Below are positions 45,960 to 54,608 of a DNA stretch of 64,000 bases, piece after piece. The stretch covers positions 1 through 64,000 of the forward strand of contig NZ_VTSR01000032.1 of NCBI RefSeq assembly GCF_008329715.1, written 5' to 3'. The position numbers and the translations under genes are program-made. Every line of letters begins with the position of its first letter. The stretch's first letter is position 1. This DNA comes from Gimesia chilikensis (GTDB lineage Bacteria; Planctomycetota; Planctomycetia; Planctomycetales; Planctomycetaceae). The notes under the pieces were generated by a model. The model was not told the DNA's origin. It did not search any database and saw nothing but the letters and a program-made list of their open reading frames with translations.

Positions 45960-46379
45960 ATGCAACTTACCATCCAAACCGACTATGCGTTGCGAACGCT
46001 GATGTATCTCGCTTCACGCGATGATCGGGCGACTGTAGCAGAGGTCGCGGCCCTGTTTGACATTTCAGCCAATCATGTGGCGAAGGTCGTCAACCAGTTA
46101 TCCCGCTTTGGTTACATTCGCAGTGTGCGGGGCCTGGGAGGTGGGATCGAACTGGCGGTACCTTTGGACGAGATTCGACTGGGTGAAGTCATCGAACGCT
46201 TTGAAGGGAACCTGCATCTGCTGGAGTGTGTGGGAACTGAGGGAGTCTGTGTGATCCAGCCTTTCTGTAAATTGAAGGGCGTGCTGGCGGAAGCGGAACG
46301 GCTGCAACGAGAGTATCTCAACAGTGTGACCCTGGCAGATGTGGCGCCTTCCCGTAGACAACTGAAACAGGTGACCTGA
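45960..46379 (+). CDS. Rrf2-family regulator, NsrR-like
   Basis: 139 residues from ATG 45960. A winged helix (MQLTIQTDYALRTLMYLASR, then ISANHVAKVVNQLSRFGYI and a RGLGGG wing) is followed by a dimer helix. Three cysteines, Cys90, Cys97 and Cys103, match the iron-sulfur cluster ligands of NsrR/IscR-type proteins (spacing x6 and x5, close to NsrR). NsrR senses nitric oxide through its cluster and derepresses NO-defence genes. A consensus promoter overlapped by an NsrR-type dyad lies directly upstream. RsrR- or IscR-like sensing remains possible. Confidence 0.85.
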   Translation: MQLTIQTDYALRTLMYLASRDDRATVAEVAALFDISANHVAKVVNQLSRFGYIRSVRGLGGGIELAVPLDEIRLGEVIERFEGNLHLLECVGTEGVCVIQPFCKLKGVLAEAERLQREYLNSVTLADVAPSRRQLKQVT

Positions 46380-46425
46380 ATCCCCCGGGACGCTGGTTTG
46401 AAATCGGCCGACAGGAATATGAAGC

Positions 46426-46842
46426 ATGAAGCACCTTTCGAATAAGCCTCTGCCGGACACAGTGGAGGGAGCACAGCTCGAAGTCCATTTACAGGCACTG
46501 ATTGAATCTGTAGGCGATGCCGTTGTCAGTGTGGATCGCGAAGGCCGGTTTGTGTTATGGAATCCGGGGGCAGAACGACTTTTTGGTTATACAGACGAAG
46601 AAGCGTTGGGGGAGACGTTGGATCTGATCATTCCAACGGAGTCTCGTGCAGCGCACTGGGCGGGCTTTAAAGAAGCCATGCGTACCAATCAGACACGATT
46701 GGGCAGTTCTGTTATCAGGGTACCCATGTTAAGAAAGGATCAAAGCCGGTTTCCGGGTGCATTGACTGTCGGGATCGTGCGTGGTGCTCAGGGGCAGATC
46801 AGACAGATTGGTGCTATCATTCGCGAAGAAGAGACAACGTAG
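46426..46842 (+). CDS. Stand-alone PAS-domain protein, possibly heme-binding
   Basis: 138 residues from ATG 46426. A single PAS domain (about 20-135: DAVVSVDREGRFVLWNPGAE, RLFGYTDEEALG) with no output domain. The segment IIPTESRAAHWAGFKEAM places His77 where FixL has its heme-ligating histidine. Many non-heme PAS domains share part of this pattern, so heme binding is only possible. It follows the NsrR-like gene by 46 bp on the same strand and is likely cotranscribed. Confidence 0.75.
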   Translation: MKHLSNKPLPDTVEGAQLEVHLQALIESVGDAVVSVDREGRFVLWNPGAERLFGYTDEEALGETLDLIIPTESRAAHWAGFKEAMRTNQTRLGSSVIRVPMLRKDQSRFPGALTVGIVRGAQGQIRQIGAIIREEETT

Positions 46843-46855
46843 AGGGCAGTCTGTC

Positions 46856-47368
46856 ATGAATTTCAGGCTGCAGTCAGTCCACATTAATCAAATAGGCACG
46901 AATACAGAAGGAGAATTTGTCTGGGTCGAAGATAGTGTTCCCCCGGAATGGGGTGAGAAAGAACTGCACTGGTTTTCCGAGATTGTACCACAGCGCAGAT
47001 TACTGGACTGGTATGCGTTAACTCCCGACAGGTGGTATGAATTTGCCCGACTATTCAGATTACAGCTAAGAGAACAGACTTCGAAATGTGAGAGATTAAG
47101 GCAAATGGCGCAGAAGAGTCAGCTGAACCTGGTTTATCAACAGGGGACTCTGAAGCAGAACATTGCCACCGTTTTGGAAGGGTTTGTAATTGAACTGGAG
47201 TGCCAGCGGCGTTGGGAATCAGGCCTGATGATTGGCGGTTATACAAAGCCAGTCAGGGAGCAGATCCTTGCGTTGGGGGGATTGTGGTTTACCAAACATA
47301 AAACCTGGATGATGCCGGACGAGTCGAGCTGGAAGGCGATTGTCGATTTACTTCCCGGTGATTTTTAA
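46856..47368 (+). CDS. DUF488 (YeaO-like) protein fused to a C-terminal GGxW-KxW domain
   Basis: 170 residues from ATG 46856, only 13 bp after the PAS gene. Residues 1-115 follow the E. coli YeaO/DUF488 layout (LDWYALTPDRWYEFARLF and LNLVYQQGTLKQNIATVL align with its helices), but the N-terminal DRLWPRG-type motif is degenerate (WVEDSVPPEWG). Residues 125-168 form a second small domain (KPVREQILALGGLWFTKHKT, then WMMP) resembling the DUF5710-like pattern in which Gly, Trp, Lys and Trp-x-x-Pro recur. I do not know of this fusion. The function is unknown. Confidence 0.6.
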   Translation: MNFRLQSVHINQIGTNTEGEFVWVEDSVPPEWGEKELHWFSEIVPQRRLLDWYALTPDRWYEFARLFRLQLREQTSKCERLRQMAQKSQLNLVYQQGTLKQNIATVLEGFVIELECQRRWESGLMIGGYTKPVREQILALGGLWFTKHKTWMMPDESSWKAIVDLLPGDF

Positions 47369-47397
47369 GTGCTCAGATGATGAGATGGGAAAGTGTA

Positions 47398-47985
47398 ATG
47401 AACGCAGGACGACGAGAACGGGCAGAACTGGGATTTATACTGCAGGGGGCCATTCTGGCGGTAGTACTTTCCAGTCTGGCACTGCTGCTGGAAGAGGTGC
47501 CTGCGGAAGAATCTCAGCAGAAAGCGGATCCGCCGAGACAGATGCATTATCCGACAACCGCCGTTGAGGCCCGGGTCCGGGCACGCATCTTACATGAAAC
47601 CGTGCATGGTGCGCTACAGGTAATCCATCGGGACTTCTTCGAGGAAGAAGAGAGCCGGGTGATCCCCTCGCATTCGCTGGAAGATGTGTTTAAGGAACTG
47701 GCGCGGAGCCAGGGCATCAAGGTGCGCTGGCTGGCTGTGAATGCCCGGGCGATGAATGTCGACAATGAACCGCGGACGGAATTTGAGAAAAAGGCGGTTA
47801 AAGTGCTCTCGTCTGGGAAGTCCGAATTTGAACAGGTCACCGACAAAGAGTATCAGTTTACGGGAAGCATTCGGCTGGCTTCACAGTGCCTGAAATGTCA
47901 TCTGCCGATGCGAAAAAGTAACGAGGCGCGGGTGGCCGGGCTGGTTATCTCGATGCCCCTCAAGGTAGCGGAGAGAGCGAAATGA
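47398..47985 (+). CDS. Membrane-anchored Tll0287-like (DUF3365) heme protein
   Basis: 195 residues from ATG 47398 (GGGAAAG upstream); ATG 47377 is an alternative. One N-terminal membrane helix (about 12-30) anchors a domain with one CLKCH heme c site near the C-terminus. The conserved stretch VRWLAVNARAMNVDNEP and then TEFEKKA matches the pattern of DUF3365/Tll0287-like proteins, which carry a sensor-like fold with covalently bound heme. It is a clear paralogue of the protein at 48294. Together with the NsrR-like regulator it suggests redox or gas sensing in the periplasm. Confidence 0.75.
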   Translation: MNAGRRERAELGFILQGAILAVVLSSLALLLEEVPAEESQQKADPPRQMHYPTTAVEARVRARILHETVHGALQVIHRDFFEEEESRVIPSHSLEDVFKELARSQGIKVRWLAVNARAMNVDNEPRTEFEKKAVKVLSSGKSEFEQVTDKEYQFTGSIRLASQCLKCHLPMRKSNEARVAGLVISMPLKVAERAK

Positions 47986-48293
47986 GATTGTCGAGGGATG
48001 TCAAAGGCGATGAAACGTAGTTGAGACAATCCCCGCGAATCCCTGCGGATTAAGGGCACCAAACTTGATTTGTAAACAAGGTTAATTTAAATTCACGTCA
48101 GCCTTCACGGTTAGTTGCTTCGGTTTTTCGCATAGTCCCGGAGTAACGGGCCCGCCCAATGACTGGCGCTTAACTTATTGGGCGGGTCTTTTTTTTATCC
48201 ACTCGTGACAAGTGATTCCGCATGTTCGACATGGTTTAAGATTTTCGCTGAGACGCACTTCATGTGCAGTGACTTACCAGGAGGCAGAGAACG
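47986..48293. other. Intergenic region ending in a strong terminator
   Basis: No protein gene seen. The first 165 bp contain a small CCGC/GCGG hairpin and AT-rich promoter-like DNA before the terminator at 48151-48196, so a small RNA is possible. The last 95 bp should hold the promoter of the 48294 gene. Confidence 0.4.
48151..48196 (+). terminator. Rho-independent terminator
   Basis: CCCGCCCAAT (48151-48160) pairs perfectly with ATTGGGCGGG (48177-48186), followed by TCTTTTTTTT. It isolates the two Tll0287-like genes from each other. Confidence 0.9.
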
Positions 48294-48878
48294 ATGAGAG
48301 CAATACGAAACTGTCTGGTTGTTGTGATGTTGAGTGCCTGTCCCCTGGCCGTGGTTACGTTGGCCCAGCCTCCCGCGAAGGAGCAGGCGAAACAGAGTGA
48401 CTCCCCGACGGAAGGAAAGCCAGACGACTCAGAAGAAACGGCTCCTCAACTGTCACTTCCCGAGGCGCGTGAGCGTGCCCGACTGGCTCACCGCTTTTAC
48501 TCGGCTACGCTGGACGCGATGCACCGGAGTTATTTCAACAGTGCGACGGCGCCGGTGCCGGCGCGTGTGATGGAGCGGATGTTTGCCGACCTGGCAGCGG
48601 ATGAAAATATCAAAGCCCGGTGGATTGCCGTGAATGCCAACGCCATGAGTGTCGATCACGAACCGGAAACGGAATTCGAAAAACAGGCGGCCCGGGAGAT
48701 CGCAGCCGGGAAAGGGGCTTACGAACGAATCGAGAACGGCGTCTACCAGCGGGCTGGTGCCATTTCATTAATGAACCATGGCTGTCTGACCTGCCATCTC
48801 GGGTTTGGAAAAAAGAATACCAAAGATCGCTTCGCAGGCTTGATCATTTCTATCCCGGTTAAGACGCAGCAGAAATAA
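48294..48878 (+). CDS. Secreted Tll0287-like (DUF3365) heme protein, paralogue
   Basis: 194 residues; ATG 48294 follows AGGAGG. A cleavable-looking signal peptide (LVVVMLSACPLAVVTLAQ) replaces the membrane anchor of its paralogue at 47398. A charged linker is followed by the same domain: ARWIAVNANAMSVDHEPETE and one CLTCH heme c motif near residue 165. The pair probably arose by tandem duplication. This copy has its own transcription unit, since a strong terminator lies in front of it. Its role, perhaps periplasmic electron transfer or sensing, is inferred only from the heme motif. Confidence 0.78.
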   Translation: MRAIRNCLVVVMLSACPLAVVTLAQPPAKEQAKQSDSPTEGKPDDSEETAPQLSLPEARERARLAHRFYSATLDAMHRSYFNSATAPVPARVMERMFADLAADENIKARWIAVNANAMSVDHEPETEFEKQAAREIAAGKGAYERIENGVYQRAGAISLMNHGCLTCHLGFGKKNTKDRFAGLIISIPVKTQQK

Positions 48879-49188
48879 ACCGGTTGCCGATGACCTGGCT
48901 CAATGATTCGGACAAAAACGTCCCGAGGTAAGTCAGTGTGTCGCACTGCTGGTGAAGCACCTGCTAAGTTCTTGAATCCTTGCGCTGACAGATGTAGAGT
49001 ATGCATTAGTGGAGATCTTCAAAGCGAAACTGATTCCACTATTTCAATCTGCATTCTTTACGCCTGTCTCTCCGGAGTAGCTGCAATAACCTGATAAAAC
49101 CGCTTTGAGCATTCGAACATGAATCGATGAATTCCTGTGCAATGTATGAAACAACTGCTGTTTGTTACGGGCCTGTAAGCCGGAATTT
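48879..49188. other. Intergenic region before the CheB-CheR hybrid kinase gene
   Basis: 310 bp. I see no gene, terminator or operator that I can support. Confidence 0.4.
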
Positions 49189-52100
49189 ATGGATCAAAAA
49201 CACGTGCAAGAAAACGCTCCTCTGATCGTAGTGGGCATCGGTGCTTCTGCCGGTGGGCAGGAAGCCCTGCGCAGCTTCTTTTCCACAATCAACTCAACCC
49301 CCGGTTATGCGATTGTGCTGATTCAGCATATGCTCCCGGAAGGGGCTGATACACTGCTGCAAACGATGCACAAGCTCTCTCCGCTACCTGTCTCACTGAT
49401 TGAGCAGGATACGCGTCTGCAGCCGGATCATGTTTTTATTGTCCCCCCACACTCCAGTTTCACATTCAATGCTGAAACAGAGTTTACTGTCAGGGCGGTG
49501 CCACAGGCAGGTCAGGGGACGCCGGTAATTACGCCTTCGTTTCAGTCACTCGCGGATCATCTGCAGCAGAATTCCGTAGGCATCCTGTTATCGGGAACAG
49601 ACAACGATGGGACCGAGGGCCTGCATGCGATTCAGGAGGCCGGCGGCCTGACGATGGTACAGGATCCGGATTCTGCCCGGCATACTGAAATGCCTGCCAC
49701 TGCGATCACTGCGGGGAAGGCGGACTATGTGCTGCAGCCGGAACAAATGCCTGTGGAATTGAAGGCTTGTCTCTCCAGTCTGAAACTGGACCGCGCGCCT
49801 CACCAGGGGGAGCCCAACCTGCAAAAACAGGTGGAGGCACGGCTGCCAGACATCTGTAACCTGTTACTGCAGGAGACGGATCACGATTTCCATCATTATA
49901 AAACGGGAACCCTGATTCGCCGGATTGTCCGTCGGATTCAGATTTCGCGTCTCCCTGATGTCAGTCGGTATCTGGAGCATCTCGAGGAGAATCGAGAAGA
50001 AGTGCAGGCGCTGTTTCGTGAGCTGCTGATCAGCGTCACTTCCTTCTTTCGAGATCCGGAAACATTTGCCGTGCTGGCCCGCGACTATCTCCCCCAGCTG
50101 TTTGAAAACCGGGACGCTGATGTGCCGATTCGGGTGTGGGTTCCTGGCTGTGCCACCGGAGAGGAAGCGTACTCGCTGGCAATCCTGCTGTATGAAGCAC
50201 GCGAACGAACGGCGCTGGACGTGGAGATGCATGTCTTTGCGACTGATATCGATGAACGGGCTTTACAAATAGCGCGGGAGGCCGTGTATTCGAGAACCAT
50301 TGAAGCGCATGTCTCCCCAGAGCGGCTGTCGCGTTTTTTCGGCAGAAAAGGGAAACATTACCGGGTGAAGAAGGAAATCCGGGATTTATGTGTCTTCTCT
50401 ACGCATAATCTCATCAGTGACCCTCCTTTCTCACAACTGGATTTGATTTCCTGTCGCAACCTGCTGATTTACCTGGATACTCATCTGCAGCAGAAGCTGG
50501 TCTCGGTATTCCATTTTGCCTTGAAGCAGAATGGCTACCTGTTGCTCGGACCTTCCGAGAACCTGGAGATGCACTCGGAAATGTTTCGTCCGCTGGATAA
50601 GAAACATTGTATCTCCCAGCGAAAATCCGTTCCGGTGAGAGCCTCTGCTTTAAAATATACGCCGAATCGCTATCGGAATCCCGCTGTCAAACAAGACAAC
50701 CGGGAAGTGCCACTGGCGGAGTTGTCCGGTATCGCTCAGCAAATCCTCCTGGCCGAGTATTCTCCCCGATACGCGGTGGTGAATGAAGATGCGAATCTCC
50801 TGACCACATCAGCAGGCATTGAACAGTTTCTGGAATTTCCGGAAGGGAGCTTTCATAACAATCTGATCAAGATGACGCGTTCCGGCTTGCGGAGCGGGTT
50901 GCGTTCGGCGTTATCGCAAGCGAACAAATCGCGCGAGAAGGTGATCGTTGATACGTTGACATTCAAAATGGGGGAAGATCTGCGGCGGGCACGGCTGGTG
51001 GTGCATCCGCTGTCGGAAGTCAGCCAGGGATCGGCCCTGTTTCTGGTGGCATTTGAAGATCTCGGTTCAATATTGCAGCAGACCTCGCTACCAGAAGAGT
51101 CTAATGCGGGAACAATCGATGCGGAGTCTGTGATCGAACAACTGGAGGTGGAACTGGAGCGGACACAAACTGAGCTGGAAAACAGCATTCAGGAACTGGA
51201 AGGTTCGAATGAAGAATTGAAATCATCGAACGAAGAGTTGTTGTCGATCAACGAGGAACTTCAGTCTGCCAATGAGGAACTGGAAACTTCCAAAGAGGAA
51301 ATCCAGGTCAGTATGGATGCGCTGGGACGCGCCCAGGCGGATCTGGAAAACCTGATGAACGGCACCCGCATTGCGACCATCTTCCTGGATCGTGAATTGC
51401 AGATCAAAAGCTTTACTCCCTCTGCAATCGAAATCTATAACCTGAATCAATCTGATCTCGGACGGCCACTGACGGATCTCACGCACCTCGCCAAACGGAT
51501 GCCCAAACTTCCTTCCATAGAAAGTATTGATCGAAAAAGCCTGCCTTTTGAGGATGAACTGCAGCTGAAAAGCGGGAAGTGGCTGCTGCGTCGCGTGCTC
51601 CCGTATGAAAGTGAAGGGGTGTTTGATGGGATGATCGTCACCTTTATGGATGTGACGGAATTCAAGCTGGCAGAAATCCGTCTGGAAACCGAGCACGCGA
51701 TTACGCAACTCCTGTCCGATGTGGATTCCTTAGCAAAAATCGATACCTCGATTCTGGAGACCATCCGCAAGTGCCTGCAGGCCAGTGTAGGACTGCTCTG
51801 GCTGACAGACCCTGCACAGGAACGCCTCTGCCTGGAAACCAGCGTGGTGACCAACACCAAAAAATACCGTAAATTTCTCAACAGCAACCAGGAGATTCAG
51901 TTTGCTCGTGGAGAGGGGTTTCCCGGTCGTACCTGGGAGAGTCTGCAGCCGGAATGGTGTGAGGACATTCATAACCTGGTGTGGTTTAACCGGAATGAAA
52001 TCGCGCGCAAGAGTGGGCTGTCCAGTGGAATTGCCATTCCCGTGATTTCAGATCGAACTTGCCTGGGCGTCATGGAGTTTTATACGACAGAGCAACTGCA

Positions 52101-54543
52101 ACCCGATCCACTGCTGCTGAATATGTTCAATTCGATTGGTCATGAGATCGGATCGTTTGTCAGCCGCTGCCAGATACAGAATCGGCTGTACGATGAAATC
52201 GCGCAGAAAAATGCCGTGTTATCGTCGGCCATCGATTGCATCATGACGATGGATGCTGAGGGCCGCATTCAGGACTTCAATCCTGCTGCAGAGAAAACAT
52301 TTGGTTATTCAGAGGAAGAGGTGCTTGGCCAGTCCCTGTGCGACCTGATTTTGCCCGAGGAGTTTCGACCACGCTATCGGGAAGAGATGCAAACGTTTCT
52401 GGAGACGGGACGATCCGAACTGGTCGGTCGCCACCTGGAACTGCCTTTCCTGCATAAAACGGGAACGGAGTTTCCGGCCGAGCTGGCAATCAGTGTGACG
52501 CAGCTCGAAAAGTCAAAACATTTTTTCACGATCTGCCTGAGAGACATCAGTCAGCGACGTCAGCAGGAGGCAACCCTGCGAGACACGGAAGGTCGTGCCC
52601 AGGCACTGGTTGAAGCGTCGGCACACATGGTCTGGACGATGACTCCGGATGCAAAAACTGAGGAAGATTCCCCTTCCTGGCGTGAGTTTACCGGCCAGAC
52701 CTATGAGGAATGGAAAGGCAAAGGCTGGGTAGATGCAATTCATCCTGATGATCGGGAACGGACACTCAATCAATGGCAGACCGCTTTTGAAAAGCGGGAG
52801 CCTCTGGCTTGTGAGTACCGTTTGAGTCATCGCGACGGCGGCTGGTGCTGGACTTCAGTGCGGGCGGTTCCCCAGCTCAATGCAGAGGGGGAGGTGCTGC
52901 GCTGGGTGGGTATGAATTTTGACATCTCCCGTCAGAAACAAATGCAGCAGGAACTGGAGTCCAATGAAAAGCGGTTGCTGATGGCGCTTAAGGCCGGGGG
53001 CCTGGCAGCCTGGGAATGGCGACCCGAAGAAAGTTTCTGGTCTGATGAACTCTATGAACTGCTGGGGGTTCCGCGGAGCACTACAGCCTGTCCGGAAACG
53101 TTTTTCTCCTGTGTGCATGAGGACGATTTACCCGGTTTACAGCAGGCCTGGGGAGACGCAATTTCGGGTGTCAAGCACTACGACACCACGTTCCGTATCA
53201 TCCGTCCTGACGGTCAGATCCGCTGGGTGGCTGGTGTGGGTGAAATTTTCCGGGATCAGCAGGGTAATGTGATGCAGATCTTCGGCCTCAACTGGGACTT
53301 TACCCAGGAACGCGAGGTAGAAGAAACACTGCGGAAAAGCGAACAACAGGCCAAGCAGGCCAGTGTTGCCAAAAGTGCTTTCCTCGCGAATATGAGTCAT
53401 GAAATCCGCACGCCGATGACTTCGGTTCTGGGGTATACGGACCTGTTGATCGGGATGGAACAGGATCAGGAGAAAGCCAGTTATCTACAAAGCATCAAAC
53501 GCAATGGCAGTTTTCTGCTGGACATCATCAACGACATTCTGGACCTGTCGAAAATTGAAGCCGGTAAACTGGAGGTCGTGCGGGAATCGTTCTCTCTGCT
53601 GGATCTGATCTCTGATGTACGTGCGATGATGCGGGTTCGAGCCAGCGAAAAGAACCTGGAGTTTTACATTGAGTTCAACAATGAAATTCCGGAATACCTG
53701 GAGAGTGACCCCAAGCGGCTACGACAAATCCTGCTGAATCTGATCAGTAATGCAATCAAATTCACAGAGCAGGGAAGTGTACGCGTTGTGATTGACTACC
53801 AGGGTGGTGCGGAGGATGCGACCCTGACAATATCTGTTATTGATACCGGTATCGGCATGTCGGTCAAACAGCAGGCGCGTCTCTTTCAGATGTTTACCCA
53901 GGGGGACATTTCCGTTTCGCGAAAATATGGGGGAACCGGTCTGGGGCTGGCCATCAGCCAGCGACTGGCTCATATGCTGAACGGGATCATTTCCGTAACG
54001 AGCCAGCCGGGAGAGGGGAGTACGTTTACCTGTGCCATCCAGCTACCTCCAGGTGATAATCAGAAACTTATTCAACCTGAGCTGAAAACGGATGCACCAG
54101 AGCCGGTCAGCATCCTGGATACCTGCCAGTTAAACTGCCGAATTCTGATTGTCGATGATCAACGCGACGTGCGTCATCTGGCGAAACTGCTGCTGCAACG
54201 AGCCGGCGCTGAGACCGAATTCGCGGAAGATGGTCTGCAGGCTGTGGAATTAATCGAGCAGCAGTTGCAGACAGAATCCACCGCAGACTTGATCTTACTG
54301 GATATGCAGATGCCCCGGATGGACGGATATCAGACGGCGGCCCGCCTGCGTGAAATCGGCTATCGCAAACCGATTGTTGCACTGACTGCCGATGCAATGC
54401 AGGGGGACATGAAACGCTGCCTGGAACTGGGCTGCGATGACTACCTGAGCAAACCTATTGATGCCAGAGAGCTGTTTGAAATGGTCTCCCGATTGACGCA
54501 GCAGACAACCTCATCAACGCGGAGCGATGAGCGAGACACTTAG
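49189..54543 (+). CDS. CheB-CheR-PAS-GAF hybrid histidine kinase with receiver
   Basis: 1784 residues from ATG 49189; an upstream TTG is less likely. Order: CheB methylesterase (about 10-190; GIGASAGG, IQHM and SGTDNDG carry the Ser-His-Asp triad), CheR methyltransferase (about 215-480; VPGCATGEEAYS SAM site, SCRNLLIY), a long coiled coil (about 645-720) rich in NEEL repeats, a PAS domain, a GAF domain (about 830-1000), three further PAS domains (to about 1380), DHp with His1404 (SHEIRTPMTSVLGY), an ATPase domain, and a C-terminal receiver with Asp1705. No membrane helix. Such fusions occur in many phyla and are not part of classical chemotaxis. No che genes lie nearby, so input and output are unknown. 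Confidence 0.93.
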   Translation: MDQKHVQENAPLIVVGIGASAGGQEALRSFFSTINSTPGYAIVLIQHMLPEGADTLLQTMHKLSPLPVSLIEQDTRLQPDHVFIVPPHSSFTFNAETEFTVRAVPQAGQGTPVITPSFQSLADHLQQNSVGILLSGTDNDGTEGLHAIQEAGGLTMVQDPDSARHTEMPATAITAGKADYVLQPEQMPVELKACLSSLKLDRAPHQGEPNLQKQVEARLPDICNLLLQETDHDFHHYKTGTLIRRIVRRIQISRLPDVSRYLEHLEENREEVQALFRELLISVTSFFRDPETFAVLARDYLPQLFENRDADVPIRVWVPGCATGEEAYSLAILLYEARERTALDVEMHVFATDIDERALQIAREAVYSRTIEAHVSPERLSRFFGRKGKHYRVKKEIRDLCVFSTHNLISDPPFSQLDLISCRNLLIYLDTHLQQKLVSVFHFALKQNGYLLLGPSENLEMHSEMFRPLDKKHCISQRKSVPVRASALKYTPNRYRNPAVKQDNREVPLAELSGIAQQILLAEYSPRYAVVNEDANLLTTSAGIEQFLEFPEGSFHNNLIKMTRSGLRSGLRSALSQANKSREKVIVDTLTFKMGEDLRRARLVVHPLSEVSQGSALFLVAFEDLGSILQQTSLPEESNAGTIDAESVIEQLEVELERTQTELENSIQELEGSNEELKSSNEELLSINEELQSANEELETSKEEIQVSMDALGRAQADLENLMNGTRIATIFLDRELQIKSFTPSAIEIYNLNQSDLGRPLTDLTHLAKRMPKLPSIESIDRKSLPFEDELQLKSGKWLLRRVLPYESEGVFDGMIVTFMDVTEFKLAEIRLETEHAITQLLSDVDSLAKIDTSILETIRKCLQASVGLLWLTDPAQERLCLETSVVTNTKKYRKFLNSNQEIQFARGEGFPGRTWESLQPEWCEDIHNLVWFNRNEIARKSGLSSGIAIPVISDRTCLGVMEFYTTEQLQPDPLLLNMFNSIGHEIGSFVSRCQIQNRLYDEIAQKNAVLSSAIDCIMTMDAEGRIQDFNPAAEKTFGYSEEEVLGQSLCDLILPEEFRPRYREEMQTFLETGRSELVGRHLELPFLHKTGTEFPAELAISVTQLEKSKHFFTICLRDISQRRQQEATLRDTEGRAQALVEASAHMVWTMTPDAKTEEDSPSWREFTGQTYEEWKGKGWVDAIHPDDRERTLNQWQTAFEKREPLACEYRLSHRDGGWCWTSVRAVPQLNAEGEVLRWVGMNFDISRQKQMQQELESNEKRLLMALKAGGLAAWEWRPEESFWSDELYELLGVPRSTTACPETFFSCVHEDDLPGLQQAWGDAISGVKHYDTTFRIIRPDGQIRWVAGVGEIFRDQQGNVMQIFGLNWDFTQEREVEETLRKSEQQAKQASVAKSAFLANMSHEIRTPMTSVLGYTDLLIGMEQDQEKASYLQSIKRNGSFLLDIINDILDLSKIEAGKLEVVRESFSLLDLISDVRAMMRVRASEKNLEFYIEFNNEIPEYLESDPKRLRQILLNLISNAIKFTEQGSVRVVIDYQGGAEDATLTISVIDTGIGMSVKQQARLFQMFTQGDISVSRKYGGTGLGLAISQRLAHMLNGIISVTSQPGEGSTFTCAIQLPPGDNQKLIQPELKTDAPEPVSILDTCQLNCRILIVDDQRDVRHLAKLLLQRAGAETEFAEDGLQAVELIEQQLQTESTADLILLDMQMPRMDGYQTAARLREIGYRKPIVALTADAMQGDMKRCLELGCDDYLSKPIDARELFEMVSRLTQQTTSSTRSDERDT

Positions 54544-54569
54544 TGTGTTGCACAACACTGATTCACAGG

Positions 54570-54596
54570 CTGGCGCTGATCGATAATCAGCGCCAG
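54570..54596. terminator. Hairpin between convergent genes
   Basis: CTGGCGCTGAT (54570-54580) and ATCAGCGCCAG (54586-54596) form a perfect 11-bp stem with a 5-nt loop, midway between the stops at 54543 (plus) and 54609 (minus). Probably a bidirectional terminator, though the T tracts are poor. Confidence 0.75.
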
Positions 54597-54608
54597 TCGC
54601 TGTCTGGT

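Noticed and set aside
48903-49094. 63-codon frame upstream of the CheB-CheR gene
   Set aside because: No ribosome-binding site, no hydrophobic or domain pattern; looks like chance.
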